A stretch of 7,612 nucleotides of DNA from an uncultured Gardnerella sp. (GTDB lineage: Bacteria; Actinomycetota; Actinomycetes; Actinomycetales; Bifidobacteriaceae). The stretch spans positions 1-7,612 of the forward strand of contig CAMYPN010000043.1 in assembly GCA_947292085.1 (NCBI GenBank), given 5' to 3'. Below are positions 1 to 5,585 of the stretch, one piece after another (the stretch's first letter is position 1; each line of letters begins with the position of its first letter). A program made the position numbers and the translations under genes. The notes below the pieces were generated by a model, which saw nothing but the letters and a program-made list of their open reading frames with translations, was not told the origin of the DNA and ran no database searches.

Positions 1-812
1 AATATGCCAAGAAGATTGCTTCTCTTGGTGACGTGTTTGTTTCCGACGGCTTCGGCGTTGTGCACCGCGCTCAGGGTTCAAATTACGATGTTGCTGCCGA
101 TCTTCCAGCTGCTGCAGGTTTGCTTGTTGAGAAGGAAGTTAAGGCACTTTCTCGCGCAACTGAAAACCCAGAGCGTCCTTTGACTGTCGTGCTTGGCGGT
201 TCAAAGGTTTCCGACAAGCTCGGCGTTATCGAAAACTTGCTTTCTAAGGCTGATCGTCTTGTTATTGGCGGCGGTATGGTGTTCACATTCCTCAAGGCTT
301 TGGGCCACGAAGTTGGTACTTCTTTGCTCGAGGAAGATCAGCTCGAGAAAGTTAAGGGATACATTGAAACCGCTAAGAAGAATGGCGTTGAGCTTGTTCT
401 TCCAACTGATATTGTTGTGAACGCTGGCTTCCCAGCAGGAGACACTCCAGTTGCTCCAGAAGTAGTTCCAGCAGACGCTATTCCTGCAGACAAGATGGGC
501 TTGGATATTGGCCCTGATTCTCAGAAGCTTTTCCACGACAAGATTGTTGATTCTAAGACTGTTGTTTGGAATGGTCCTATGGGTGTGTTCGAGGTTCCAG
601 AGTTTGCAGCCGGTACTCGCGCTGTAGCACAAGGCTTAGTTGATGCCACTAAGAACGGCACTTTCACTATCGTCGGCGGTGGTGATTCTGCTTCTGCAGT
701 TCGTAACCTTGGCTTCCCAGAAGATGGTTTCTCGCACATTTCCACTGGCGGCGGCGCTTCCCTCGAATTCTTGGAGGGTAAGACTCTTCCAGGCTTGAGC
801 GTACTTGAGTAA
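1..812 (+). CDS. pgk: Phosphoglycerate kinase, 3' part (5' end outside the window)
   Basis: Phosphoglycerate kinase transfers a phosphate from 1,3-bisphosphoglycerate to ADP in the cytosol, the first ATP-yielding step of lower glycolysis. The reading frame is open from the left edge (first full codon at base 3) to TAA at 810-812, giving 269 residues. The family is usually about 400 residues, so roughly 130 N-terminal residues lie outside. A GTG at 33 is internal, because the family-typical sequence [16 protein letters not shown] runs straight through it. Family hallmarks visible are [16 protein letters not shown] (from about base 195), the nucleotide-binding WNGPMGVFE (567-593), the glycine-rich GGGDSASAV (675-701) and the C-terminal [11 protein letters not shown] (about 738-770). 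No truncation or frameshift is seen. tpiA lies downstream on the same strand after a 253-bp spacer, a common glycolytic order (gap-pgk-tpi) in actinobacteria. Confidence 0.97.
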   Translation, partial: YAKKIASLGDVFVSDGFGVVHRAQGSNYDVAADLPAAAGLLVEKEVKALSRATENPERPLTVVLGGSKVSDKLGVIENLLSKADRLVIGGGMVFTFLKALGHEVGTSLLEEDQLEKVKGYIETAKKNGVELVLPTDIVVNAGFPAGDTPVAPEVVPADAIPADKMGLDIGPDSQKLFHDKIVDSKTVVWNGPMGVFEVPEFAAGTRAVAQGLVDATKNGTFTIVGGGDSASAVRNLGFPEDGFSHISTGGGASLEFLEGKTLPGLSVLE

Positions 813-890
813 GTAGCAATTAGACGAGTAGTCTAAATCTAAAAATTAGTTAATTAGTTAGTTAATTAAATTAATTAATATAATTTGCTA

Positions 891-956
891 TTTAAGATTG
901 TGCCGGCTTATGGAGATTTGCGTAATGCTTATCGAAATGAGTCGGCACAATTTAAA
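891..956 (+). other. Long stem-loop between pgk and tpiA
   Basis: The arm at 897-907 (ATTGTGCCGGC) pairs with 941-951 (GTCGGCACAAT), 11 bp with one G-U wobble. A single bulged G at 896 lets the stem continue for five AT pairs (891-895 with 952-956), giving about 16 bp. The loop is 33 nt (908-940). No U-tract follows on either strand, so it is not a classic intrinsic terminator. It could be an mRNA stabiliser or processing site between pgk and tpiA, an attenuator, or a small mobile repeat with terminal inverted repeats. Confidence 0.6.
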
Positions 957-1052
957 TTAAGCGCGCTGAAAGTAGCTCAAAGAAGTAGCTTAAAGAAATA
1001 GTATAAGTAAATATCATAGAGTAGAAGTTACGTACTTAGTTTAGTTTTAAGT

Positions 1053-1060
1053 AAGAAGGA
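1053..1060 (+). promoter_or_regulatory. Ribosome binding site that decides the tpiA start
   Basis: AAGAAGGA ends at 1060 and overlaps the upstream ATG at 1060-1062. That ATG therefore cannot be served by it. The second ATG at 1066 has a 5-nt spacer and is the better start. Confidence 0.75.
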
Positions 1061-1065
1061 TGATC

Positions 1066-1863
1066 ATGAGATCCAATCGAACTGCTTTAGTGGTCGGTAA
1101 TTGGAAAATGAATTTCGACCATCGTGAAGCTACTTATTTTGTACAAAAATTCGCTTGGAAACTTCGCGAATCGCATTTCAACTATTCTAACTGTGACGTA
1201 GCTATTATGCCGCCTTTTACTTCAATTCGTAGCGTACAAGTCTTAATTGAATCAGATAAGCTTAGTATAAAATACGGTGCACAAACTGTTTCTGTAACAG
1301 CGCAGGGAGCTTTTACTGGAGACGTGTCTGCAGATATGCTTGCAAGTCTGGGCTGCTCAATGGTTATTGTTGGTCATTCTGAGCGCAGAAAATATCATCC
1401 TGAAGATGACGCAAATATTGTAGATGAGGTTCGTGCTGTGCTCGCAGCTGGAATGCAGCCTATTCTTTGTGTTGGTGAAAGCCTTAAGGAGCGTCAGCAG
1501 GGAATTGCTTTAGATTTTGCCGTAGGTCAAGTTCATGACGTAACGCGCGATTTAGACGCAAAGCAAGCAGAGCGTTTGATTATTGCATACGAGCCTGTTT
1601 GGGCTATCGGTACGGGTATGGTTGCAACTGCTCAATCCGCTCAAGAGGCAGCGTCAGCTATTCGTGAAGATTTACGTGACACTTTTGGAAATGCAGTATC
1701 AGATAAAATTCGTATTCTTTACGGTGGATCTGTTACTTCATCTAATGCAGCCAGCTTAATTGTTGAGCCTGATGTTGACGGATTTTTGGTCGGTGGTGCT
1801 TCACTTGATGCTGATGAGTTTGCTAATATTGTGCGTCTTGCTGCAGCCGCAGCCGCACAGTAG
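1066..1863 (+). CDS. tpiA: Triosephosphate isomerase
   Basis: This cytosolic enzyme interconverts dihydroxyacetone phosphate and glyceraldehyde 3-phosphate. Counting from ATG 1066 the protein has 265 residues, normal for bacterial TIM barrels of 250-260 with a slightly long N terminus. All catalytic elements are visible: GNWKMN with Lys14, GHSERR with the electrophilic His104, and YEPVWAIGTG with the base Glu176 at the head of the flexible loop 6. The phosphate-gripping GGSV and GGASL loops are near the C terminus. The protein ends in an alanine-rich tail. An upstream in-frame ATG at 1060 is disfavoured because it overlaps the ribosome binding site. secG starts 75 bp downstream on the same strand with no terminator evident between them, so the two may be co-transcribed. 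Codon choice appears less GC-biased than in pgk. Confidence 0.98.
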   Translation: MRSNRTALVVGNWKMNFDHREATYFVQKFAWKLRESHFNYSNCDVAIMPPFTSIRSVQVLIESDKLSIKYGAQTVSVTAQGAFTGDVSADMLASLGCSMVIVGHSERRKYHPEDDANIVDEVRAVLAAGMQPILCVGESLKERQQGIALDFAVGQVHDVTRDLDAKQAERLIIAYEPVWAIGTGMVATAQSAQEAASAIREDLRDTFGNAVSDKIRILYGGSVTSSNAASLIVEPDVDGFLVGGASLDADEFANIVRLAAAAAAQ

Positions 1864-1925
1864 ATTAAGGTTGGTATGTGTCGGTAGTCAAAGGCTTTTA
1901 CTAAGCTACTTAAAGTACTGTAAAA

Positions 1926-1932
1926 CAGGAGG
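1926..1932 (+). promoter_or_regulatory. Strong ribosome binding site that decides the secG start
   Basis: CAGGAGG is followed directly by an in-frame TTG (1933) and, after a 6-nt spacer, by GTG (1939). Only the GTG has workable spacing, so secG is taken to start at 1939. Confidence 0.8.
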
Positions 1933-1938
1933 TTGGTT

Positions 1939-2187
1939 GTGTCCACTGTAAAAATTATTTTGCAGGTGCTGCTTGTGCTTACTAGCATTTTGCTCACTTT
2001 GTTGATTTTGATGCACAAGGGCAAGGGCGGCGGCCTTTCCGACATGTTCGGTGGCGGTTTAACCAAGAATGCCGGTAGCTCTGGTGTTGCAGAAAAGAAC
2101 TTGAATCGATGGACTGTGATTATTGCACTCATCTGGGTTGCTGTGATTGTGGCTCTGAATTTGATGACTAAGTTCTCATTGATTTAA
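1939..2187 (+). CDS. secG: Protein-export membrane protein SecG
   Basis: SecG is the small non-essential subunit of the SecYEG translocon in the cytoplasmic membrane and helps SecA-driven export. The GTG start gives 82 residues, typical for the family. Two hydrophobic segments are seen at about residues 4-25 and 58-77. They are joined by a glycine-rich cytosolic loop with the family signature HKGKGGGLSDMFGGG at 26-40. The gene sits behind tpiA, a glycolysis-secG linkage known in many Gram-positive bacteria, and an intrinsic terminator follows within 15 bp of the stop, ending this transcription unit. The export machinery it serves would handle the lipoproteins encoded further along, but there is no specific link. 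Confidence 0.96.
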   Translation: MSTVKIILQVLLVLTSILLTLLILMHKGKGGGLSDMFGGGLTKNAGSSGVAEKNLNRWTVIIALIWVAVIVALNLMTKFSLI

Positions 2188-2201
2188 GATTGTTTTTAAA
2201 T

Positions 2202-2226
2202 AGCGCGGTTTCGGCCGCGCTTTTTT
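2202..2226 (+). terminator. Rho-independent terminator after secG
   Basis: A perfect 7-bp GC-rich stem (AGCGCGG 2202-2208 with CCGCGCT 2215-2221) closes a 6-nt loop and runs into six T residues (2221-2226). It lies 14 bp after the secG stop. The next gene begins only 18 bp later. Confidence 0.92.
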
Positions 2227-2244
2227 GTAAAAAGTGGTGCGCTA

Positions 2245-3075
2245 ATGTTGATGTTCAGTCCGTCTCTTATAGTAGCGGATTTGGATGGCACAATGTTGCA
2301 CGATGCAGACGCTTTCGAGAATAGGTTTTTAACTCAGCAAACTATTGATGCTGTTTCTGAAGTTAAAAGAAAAACTCGAGTTCCTTTTGCTATTATTACT
2401 GCTCGTCCAGTTTGTGCTGCTCTTAACATAATAAAGTCTCTTAATGCTGACGTTTGCGCTTATTTGAATGGTGCGCTAATAGATTTTGATGCTAACAATT
2501 CAAGCGAATCTGTTTTGGCTTCTCAAAATCAGTCTGATTCAGTAGTTCGATTTGGTTTTTCTTCAAAGCGCGCTTGTGAAGTTTGCTTGAGTCTACTTTG
2601 CGCAATACCTACGTTACGTATAGGTATTGTGATGAATGATATTCGATACACTAATTTCGATTTACATACATTGTGGAAGTCAAGTAATTTTATTCGCACT
2701 GATTTTCGCGATATTCCAGATGGCATTGCAGACAAAATAATTATTGTTCCGCAAGATGATGAAAAATTACGTTTGGAAAGTGCTCTTCCTGAGGATTTTT
2801 CATTGCATATTAGCGAAGATGTTTTGTGGATGCTTACAAATCCTCTTGCAAACAAGGGGCACGCGTTGAATGTTATTTGCGAGCGTTTGAGCGTAAAGCC
2901 TAGCCGGACTGTTGTTTTTGGTGACGATATTATCGATATTGACATGTTCCGTGCCGGAGGATACGGGGTAGCGGTGTCGAATAGTAATCCACGGCTTCTT
3001 ACTATTGCAGACGAAGTTTGCGCTTCTAACAACGACGATGGTGTTGCTAGCTGGCTTCAAAACGAATTACTCTAG
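2245..3075 (+). CDS. HAD-superfamily hydrolase, Cof-like (class IIB) phosphatase
   Basis: A predicted cytosolic magnesium-dependent phosphatase of 276 residues, within the usual 260-290 range. Motif I is DLDGT with nucleophile Asp12 and Asp14. Motif II is ITAR with Thr52. Motif III lysine is in NKGHA (Lys204). Motif IV is GDDIIDIDMF with Asp227, Asp228 and Asp231. The large insert between motifs II and III, plus the GDDxxDxxMF form, points to the Cof/IIB cap type, whose members act on sugar phosphates, nucleotides or pyridoxal phosphate. Substrate cannot be told from sequence. A second ATG at 2251 is an alternative start. No good ribosome binding site precedes either (only GTAAAAAGTGG), and the secG terminator ends 18 bp upstream, so a short-leader message is possible. 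A typical C-terminal glycine-asparagine motif is replaced by GVAVSNSNP. Confidence 0.9.
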   Translation: MLMFSPSLIVADLDGTMLHDADAFENRFLTQQTIDAVSEVKRKTRVPFAIITARPVCAALNIIKSLNADVCAYLNGALIDFDANNSSESVLASQNQSDSVVRFGFSSKRACEVCLSLLCAIPTLRIGIVMNDIRYTNFDLHTLWKSSNFIRTDFRDIPDGIADKIIIVPQDDEKLRLESALPEDFSLHISEDVLWMLTNPLANKGHALNVICERLSVKPSRTVVFGDDIIDIDMFRAGGYGVAVSNSNPRLLTIADEVCASNNDDGVASWLQNELL

Positions 3076-3169
3076 CGGTTTATTGAAATCATCATAATCG
3101 GACGTGGTCTTTTGCACACGCTGTTACTGTGTGAAAGCAGGTTATCGTGCGCGCTTGCGCAGTTGATAG

Positions 3170-3212
3170 AAACTGTCGAAAACATCGGTCGATTTGCTGT
3201 TTTCGACAGTTT
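3170..3212 (+). other. Perfect 14-bp inverted repeat (hairpin) at the head of the tandem array
   Basis: AAACTGTCGAAAAC (3170-3183) is the exact reverse complement of GTTTTCGACAGTTT (3199-3212), with a 15-nt loop. The right arm is also the first 14 bases of the 51-bp repeat, so the left arm could pair with any of the four copies. A T-rich stretch (GCTTGCTTTTTGTTTA) begins a few bases after the stem. It might act as a terminator for the hydrolase gene, though the distance from stem to T-run is longer than usual. Confidence 0.7.
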
Positions 3213-3366
3213 GGGCTTGCTTTTTGTTTATTTCATCAGATGATTTGGTGTTTTCGACAGTTTAGGCTTGCTTTTTGTTTATTTCACCAAATGGTTTGGT
3301 GTTTTCGACAGTTTAGGCTTGCTTTTTGTTTATTTCATCAGATGATTTGGTGTTTTCGACAGTTTT
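3199..3366 (+). repeat. Tandem repeat array, three 51-bp units plus a 15-bp partial unit
   Basis: Units run 3199-3249, 3250-3300 and 3301-3351, with the first 15 bases of a fourth at 3352-3366. Unit 1 differs from unit 3 at one base (G3213 versus A). Unit 2 differs from unit 3 at three bases, all transitions within about 8 bases of the 3' part. In units 1 and 3 that part contains the dyad TCATCAGATGA. In unit 2 it contains CACCAAA-TGG-TTTGGTG (3285-3301), a perfect 7-bp hairpin. The array is bounded on the left by the inverted complement of the unit's first 14 bases, and on the right by AAGCAAGC (3367-3374), the inverted complement of unit bases 19-26 in part (GCTTGCTT 3317-3324). The units have no unique spacers, so this is not a CRISPR array. 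Confidence 0.95.
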
Positions 3367-3617
3367 AAGCAAGCGACAAAGAAATTGCGTTAGGCACGTT
3401 CTCATACTTCCGCATCTACAAAAGACAAACTGTGCCAGCAATGAATAAACTGCATCGAGTGTTATTTGTGCAGAAAACTGTACTGCGTGCGTGTACGTTT
3501 TTTTAACATTTGTAAGTGCGCTATAGATGTTACAGCGCTGTTGGAGTATATTTGCAAGTGTTGAGAGAAAATTTTGCTTTTGCGATGTTTTTAATTGTAA
3601 GTAGCGCAAAATAACAC

Positions 3618-3712
3618 TAAGGAGTGTGAAGGTGAAACGTAAGTATGGAATTGTTTCTAGCTGTTTGACTGTATTGCTCAGTTGCATGTGTGGTTTGAGC
3701 GCGTGTGGTGAG
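3618..3712 (+). repeat. Signal-peptide module, copy 1 (LP1)
   Basis: These 95 bp, from TAAGGAG through the lipobox and the GAG codon after it, match 4877-4971 at 90 of 95 positions. The block holds the ribosome binding site, the start codon and the whole signal peptide. Similarity falls away at DNA level on both sides. Confidence 0.93.
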
Positions 3713-4147
3713 CCTTCTGCTAGTGATATGCCTGCTAATGGCGGTTTTGAATCTACTAATGCTTCGGATCCTGCAAGTGGCTCTTCCGTTTCTAATGACG
3801 CTAGTAGTAAGAATTCACCAGAAACTATATCTCTTAAAGAAGTAGCTAAAAAATGCAATTTCAAGCAATTGGAATCTAATGGAAATGATTATTTCTTTGT
3901 TGAGGTTATAGGTGGAGATCAAGATGCTTCTGGAGAAAAATTTAAGAAAGAATATGCCTGTGCTATAAAAAATGTTAATCCTGGAGATCCAGTTGCAGAA
4001 AAATTTAGCGATAAACTAGAATCTTTAGATATCAAAACTCTTTCTATTAATCTTGAATATTATGATAAGTATATGCCGCCATATTTTGGTAGCGAGTATT
4101 ATGTATATCCTACTTATGATGGTATAGGCATAGTAAAGTTTAGATAA
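3632..4147 (+). CDS. LP1: predicted lipoprotein of unknown function, type A
   Basis: A 171-residue predicted secreted lipoprotein; I recognise no known domain. The GTG at 3632 is preferred over GTG 3626 because AAGGAG (3619-3624) then has a 7-nt spacer. The signal peptide begins MKRKY, has a hydrophobic core and ends in the lipobox LSAC, so Cys25 should be lipidated and the protein anchored outside the cytoplasmic membrane. An upstream Cys18 (LLSC) is a poorer lipobox. A serine-, asparagine- and alanine-rich linker follows to about residue 65, then a small domain with Cys75 and Cys110. After Cys110 comes the family motif C-x5-NPGDP, and near the C terminus YDGIG. LP3 is its closest relative in the window. 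LP2 starts 130 bp downstream. The gene is clearly more AT-rich than pgk or tal. Confidence 0.85.
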   Translation: MKRKYGIVSSCLTVLLSCMCGLSACGEPSASDMPANGGFESTNASDPASGSSVSNDASSKNSPETISLKEVAKKCNFKQLESNGNDYFFVEVIGGDQDASGEKFKKEYACAIKNVNPGDPVAEKFSDKLESLDIKTLSINLEYYDKYMPPYFGSEYYVYPTYDGIGIVKFR

Positions 4148-4277
4148 GTATTTTTATTAGCGAATCATTCGTTTAATGTAAAAGAATATTATTGAATTAG
4201 TTTCGTATTTCATAATATCTACATCAGACATTGAGTATTAGATTTTATATGTATAAATAATGGAGTTGTTAGCAGTT
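4148..4277. other. LP1-LP2 spacer, AT-rich
   Basis: Very AT-rich, with no terminator hairpin. It contains a short dyad CGAAT-C-ATTCG (4161-4171) and a candidate promoter for LP2, listed separately. Confidence 0.4.
4231..4258 (+). promoter_or_regulatory. Candidate promoter for LP2
   Basis: TTGAGT (4231-4236) and TATAAA (4253-4258) are separated by 16 bp, close to the sigma-70 consensus arrangement. Transcription would start near 4265, only about 13 nt before the LP2 ATG and on top of the GGAG that would be its ribosome binding site. That conflict lowers confidence; the AT-rich background can throw up such matches by chance. Confidence 0.3.
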
Positions 4278-4799
4278 ATGAGTAGAGCAAAAAAATTTAT
4301 ATATTTTGCAGTATCTTTATCAATAGCCTTAACAGGTTTATCTGGCTGCGGTGAGAATAAGGATAAAATAAATTCTTCGAGTACGTCGGGGGATCCTATT
4401 AAATCGTTAGCTGCGGAATGTGGATTAAAGGTTGTAAAAGATCCTGTATTTTCTAAATATGACATGGCGATTATTAATGGTTTTAAAACTATTAATGATT
4501 TTAACAAAACTAAGTTGTGCTTGCTAAAATCTAATATTTCTACTGCCAATCAAGATAATATGGGTCTAACTGGTACTGATAGTAGTGAGATGTCCTTTAG
4601 ATATTTGAGTTCAGATATTGTTGCAATTGCGCAATACAATGAGAAACAACAAGAAACTAGGGAGATATATTATTGGTCATTACCTTTATTAAATTGTGGT
4701 AAAAATTCCGATAAGGGAAATTGTTCTAATTCTATTTTTATTATGAATAAAGAAGATTTTAACAAGTTAAATCTTGATCGATTGAATAGTCTGAAATAA
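4278..4799 (+). CDS. LP2: predicted lipoprotein of unknown function, type B
   Basis: A 173-residue predicted lipoprotein without a domain I can name. ATG 4278 gives a normal signal peptide (MSRAKKF, then a hydrophobic stretch) ending in the lipobox LSGC with Cys24. An upstream in-frame ATG at 4260 would add MELLAV before the charged region and overlaps the only GGAG (4262-4265), so it is disfavoured. The spacer from GGAG to 4278 is nevertheless long (12 nt). After a short polar linker the mature domain has Cys48, Cys81, Cys140 and Cys149. The first pair is spaced 33 residues apart, as in the other family members, and the second pair is shared only with LP4. The stretch ECGLKVVKDPVFSKYD aligns with NCGITELSKEPLYNKED in LP4. 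The C-x5-NPxDP motif of the others is lost. The gene is very AT-rich. Confidence 0.83.
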   Translation: MSRAKKFIYFAVSLSIALTGLSGCGENKDKINSSSTSGDPIKSLAAECGLKVVKDPVFSKYDMAIINGFKTINDFNKTKLCLLKSNISTANQDNMGLTGTDSSEMSFRYLSSDIVAIAQYNEKQQETREIYYWSLPLLNCGKNSDKGNCSNSIFIMNKEDFNKLNLDRLNSLK

Positions 4800-4876
4800 A
4801 TATTGCGAAATATTTTGAAATATTGCAAGGTAGCGTTAAGTAGTGCGAAGTGGCATCACTTAGCGTTAAGTAGTGA
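4799..4876 (+). repeat. Short phased repeats upstream of LP3
   Basis: Three consecutive 10-bp units TATTGCGAAA, TATTTTGAAA and TATTGCAAGG occupy 4801-4830. They are followed by the 15-bp sequence TAGCGTTAAGTAGTG at 4831-4845, which recurs exactly at 4861-4875 (30-bp period). A small dyad AAGTG-GCAT-CACTT (4849-4862 region) lies between the two copies. The ribosome binding site of LP3 starts directly after. The 10-bp phasing matches one helical turn and could form a regulator-binding platform, or be simple slippage products. Confidence 0.75.
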
Positions 4877-4971
4877 TAAGGAGTATGAAGGTGAAACGTA
4901 AGTATAGGATTATTTCTAGCTGTTTGACTGTATTGCTCAGTTGCATGTGCGGTTTGAGCGCGTGTGGTGAG
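4877..4971 (+). repeat. Signal-peptide module, copy 2 (LP3)
   Basis: This is the partner of 3618-3712 with five substitutions in 95 bp. Three of them fall in two codons (GGA to AGG, GTT to ATT, giving Gly6Arg and Val8Ile). One is silent (TGT to TGC), and one lies upstream of the start codon. Confidence 0.93.
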
Positions 4972-5535
4972 TCTGCTCAAACTGGTGGAACTGCTATGGG
5001 TTCTGTTAACAATGGCACTAACCATTCTAAAAATGTAACTATTAGGGAGGCAGCTATTGCATGCAATATTCCTGAATGGCAAGTCTCATCTGGATATTTG
5101 GGACATATTACACTTTCTAACCAAGAACACGTAGATGATACTAGTTACTCTGAATATTTGGAACATACTGCACTTCCTTCTACCAGAGAATACGTAGATG
5201 ATCCTAGTTCATCTGAATATGGTGGTGAGTATACGTATTCTAGAGAAAATAGTAGTCGTATATTGCATTCTTTGACTAAAGTTATTCCTTGTGTTATTCG
5301 AGAATTAAATCCGGATGATCCTAAAGCTTTCGAATTAGCTTCTAAAGTAGAGAAAACATTCAGTAATTACAGTCCTGATAATCTTAATGAATACTTTAAG
5401 GAAAATGACATCTCGTTCATTAATTATGTTGGACGTTCGTATGTAATAATGACACATCCTTATAAAGGAATTAAGTTAAACGCTATTAGTGTTAACATGT
5501 TTAACATTTTATCTTCTAAGAGGAGTCTCTTATAA
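4891..5535 (+). CDS. LP3: predicted lipoprotein of unknown function, type A with internal duplication
   Basis: A 214-residue predicted lipoprotein and the closest relative of LP1. GTG 4891 is chosen because it matches the LP1 start and sits 7 nt after AAGGAG (4878-4883). ATG 4885 is possible but only 1 nt from the ribosome binding site. The signal peptide is nearly identical to that of LP1 and ends in LSAC with Cys25. The mature part has Cys58 and Cys134, then C-x5-NPDDP, and later a YKGI motif matching YDGI of LP1. Between the two cysteines lies a duplicated unit, residues 69-88 and 89-109 (YLGH...EHVDD...SE and YLEH...REYVDD...SE). Removing these 41 residues leaves a cysteine spacing of 35, exactly that of LP1. 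LP4 follows after 50 bp, probably in the same transcript. Confidence 0.85.
   Translation: MKRKYRIISSCLTVLLSCMCGLSACGESAQTGGTAMGSVNNGTNHSKNVTIREAAIACNIPEWQVSSGYLGHITLSNQEHVDDTSYSEYLEHTALPSTREYVDDPSSSEYGGEYTYSRENSSRILHSLTKVIPCVIRELNPDDPKAFELASKVEKTFSNYSPDNLNEYFKENDISFINYVGRSYVIMTHPYKGIKLNAISVNMFNILSSKRSLL
5095..5217 (+). repeat. Intragenic direct duplication inside LP3 (60 bp and 63 bp units)
   Basis: Bases 5095-5154 and 5155-5217 encode similar units of 20 and 21 residues, sharing the YL-x-H opening, the VDD core and the SE ending. The copies keep clear DNA similarity, for example GTAGATGAT in both, with a one-codon difference in length. Both are acidic and tyrosine/serine-rich. Confidence 0.85.
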
Positions 5536-5585
5536 GAGGTAACTAGAAGTTGATTTTTATTTGTTGTAAAAGGAGTTATTTTAGC

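Larger units (their letters stand above)
813..1065. other. pgk-tpiA intergenic region, AT-rich, with hairpins and simple repeats
   Basis: No gene is supported here. Just after the pgk stop there is a small 6-bp hairpin (TTAGAC 820-825, loop GAGTA, GTCTAA 831-836). Bases 846-880 are a low-complexity run built from TTAA/TTAG units. A much longer stem-loop follows (891-956, listed separately). Bases 971-999 contain a near-duplicated short unit (AGTAGCTCAAAGA then AGTAGCTTAAAGA). I see no convincing -35/-10 pair, so whether tpiA has its own promoter here cannot be decided from the sequence. Confidence 0.6.
3076..3631. other. Intergenic region of 556 bp with repeats and hairpins
   Basis: I find no convincing gene here. 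The left part has a GC-rich hairpin (3143-3168: TATC and TGCGC pairing with GCGCA and GATA around loop GCTT). A 14-bp perfect inverted repeat (3170-3212) follows, then three 51-bp tandem repeats (3199-3351) and a partial fourth. The right part (3375-3617) is more ordinary sequence. It includes a perfect 10-bp palindrome ACAGCGCTGT at 3532-3541 and a run of eight T at about 3498-3504 after a GT-rich stretch, but no clear terminator or promoter. The promoter of the downstream lipoprotein gene should lie here, but no -35/-10 pair stands out. Confidence 0.6.

Noticed and set aside
201..632. A minus-strand open frame of 143 codons inside pgk
   Set aside because: Shadow of the pgk coding sequence; no motif or start signal.
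1896..1925. Hairpin between tpiA and secG (TTTTAC with GTAAAA)
   Set aside because: Only 6 AT-rich pairs around an 18-nt loop; not strong enough to call a terminator or regulator.
3199..3366. CRISPR array
   Set aside because: The units are contiguous 51-bp near-identical copies without unique spacers, and no cas gene is nearby.
3498..3541. Terminator at the T-run near 3498 or operator at ACAGCGCTGT
   Set aside because: The only stem before the T-run is a 4-bp self-complementary GTAC pair, too weak. The 10-bp palindrome is isolated, and one such match in a window this size can occur by chance.
3313..3864. A 183-codon open frame on the minus strand across the repeat array and the LP1 start
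   Set aside because: It overlaps the LP1 signal peptide, ends inside a repeat unit and has no ribosome binding site or family features. The hydrophilic tail (TVENTKSSDEINKKQA) comes from reading the repeat backwards.
4873..4890. GTG 4873 or ATG 4885 as the LP3 start
   Set aside because: GTG 4873 lies upstream of the ribosome binding site. ATG 4885 is only 1 nt from it, and in LP1 the matching codon is GTG; 4891 has good spacing in both genes.
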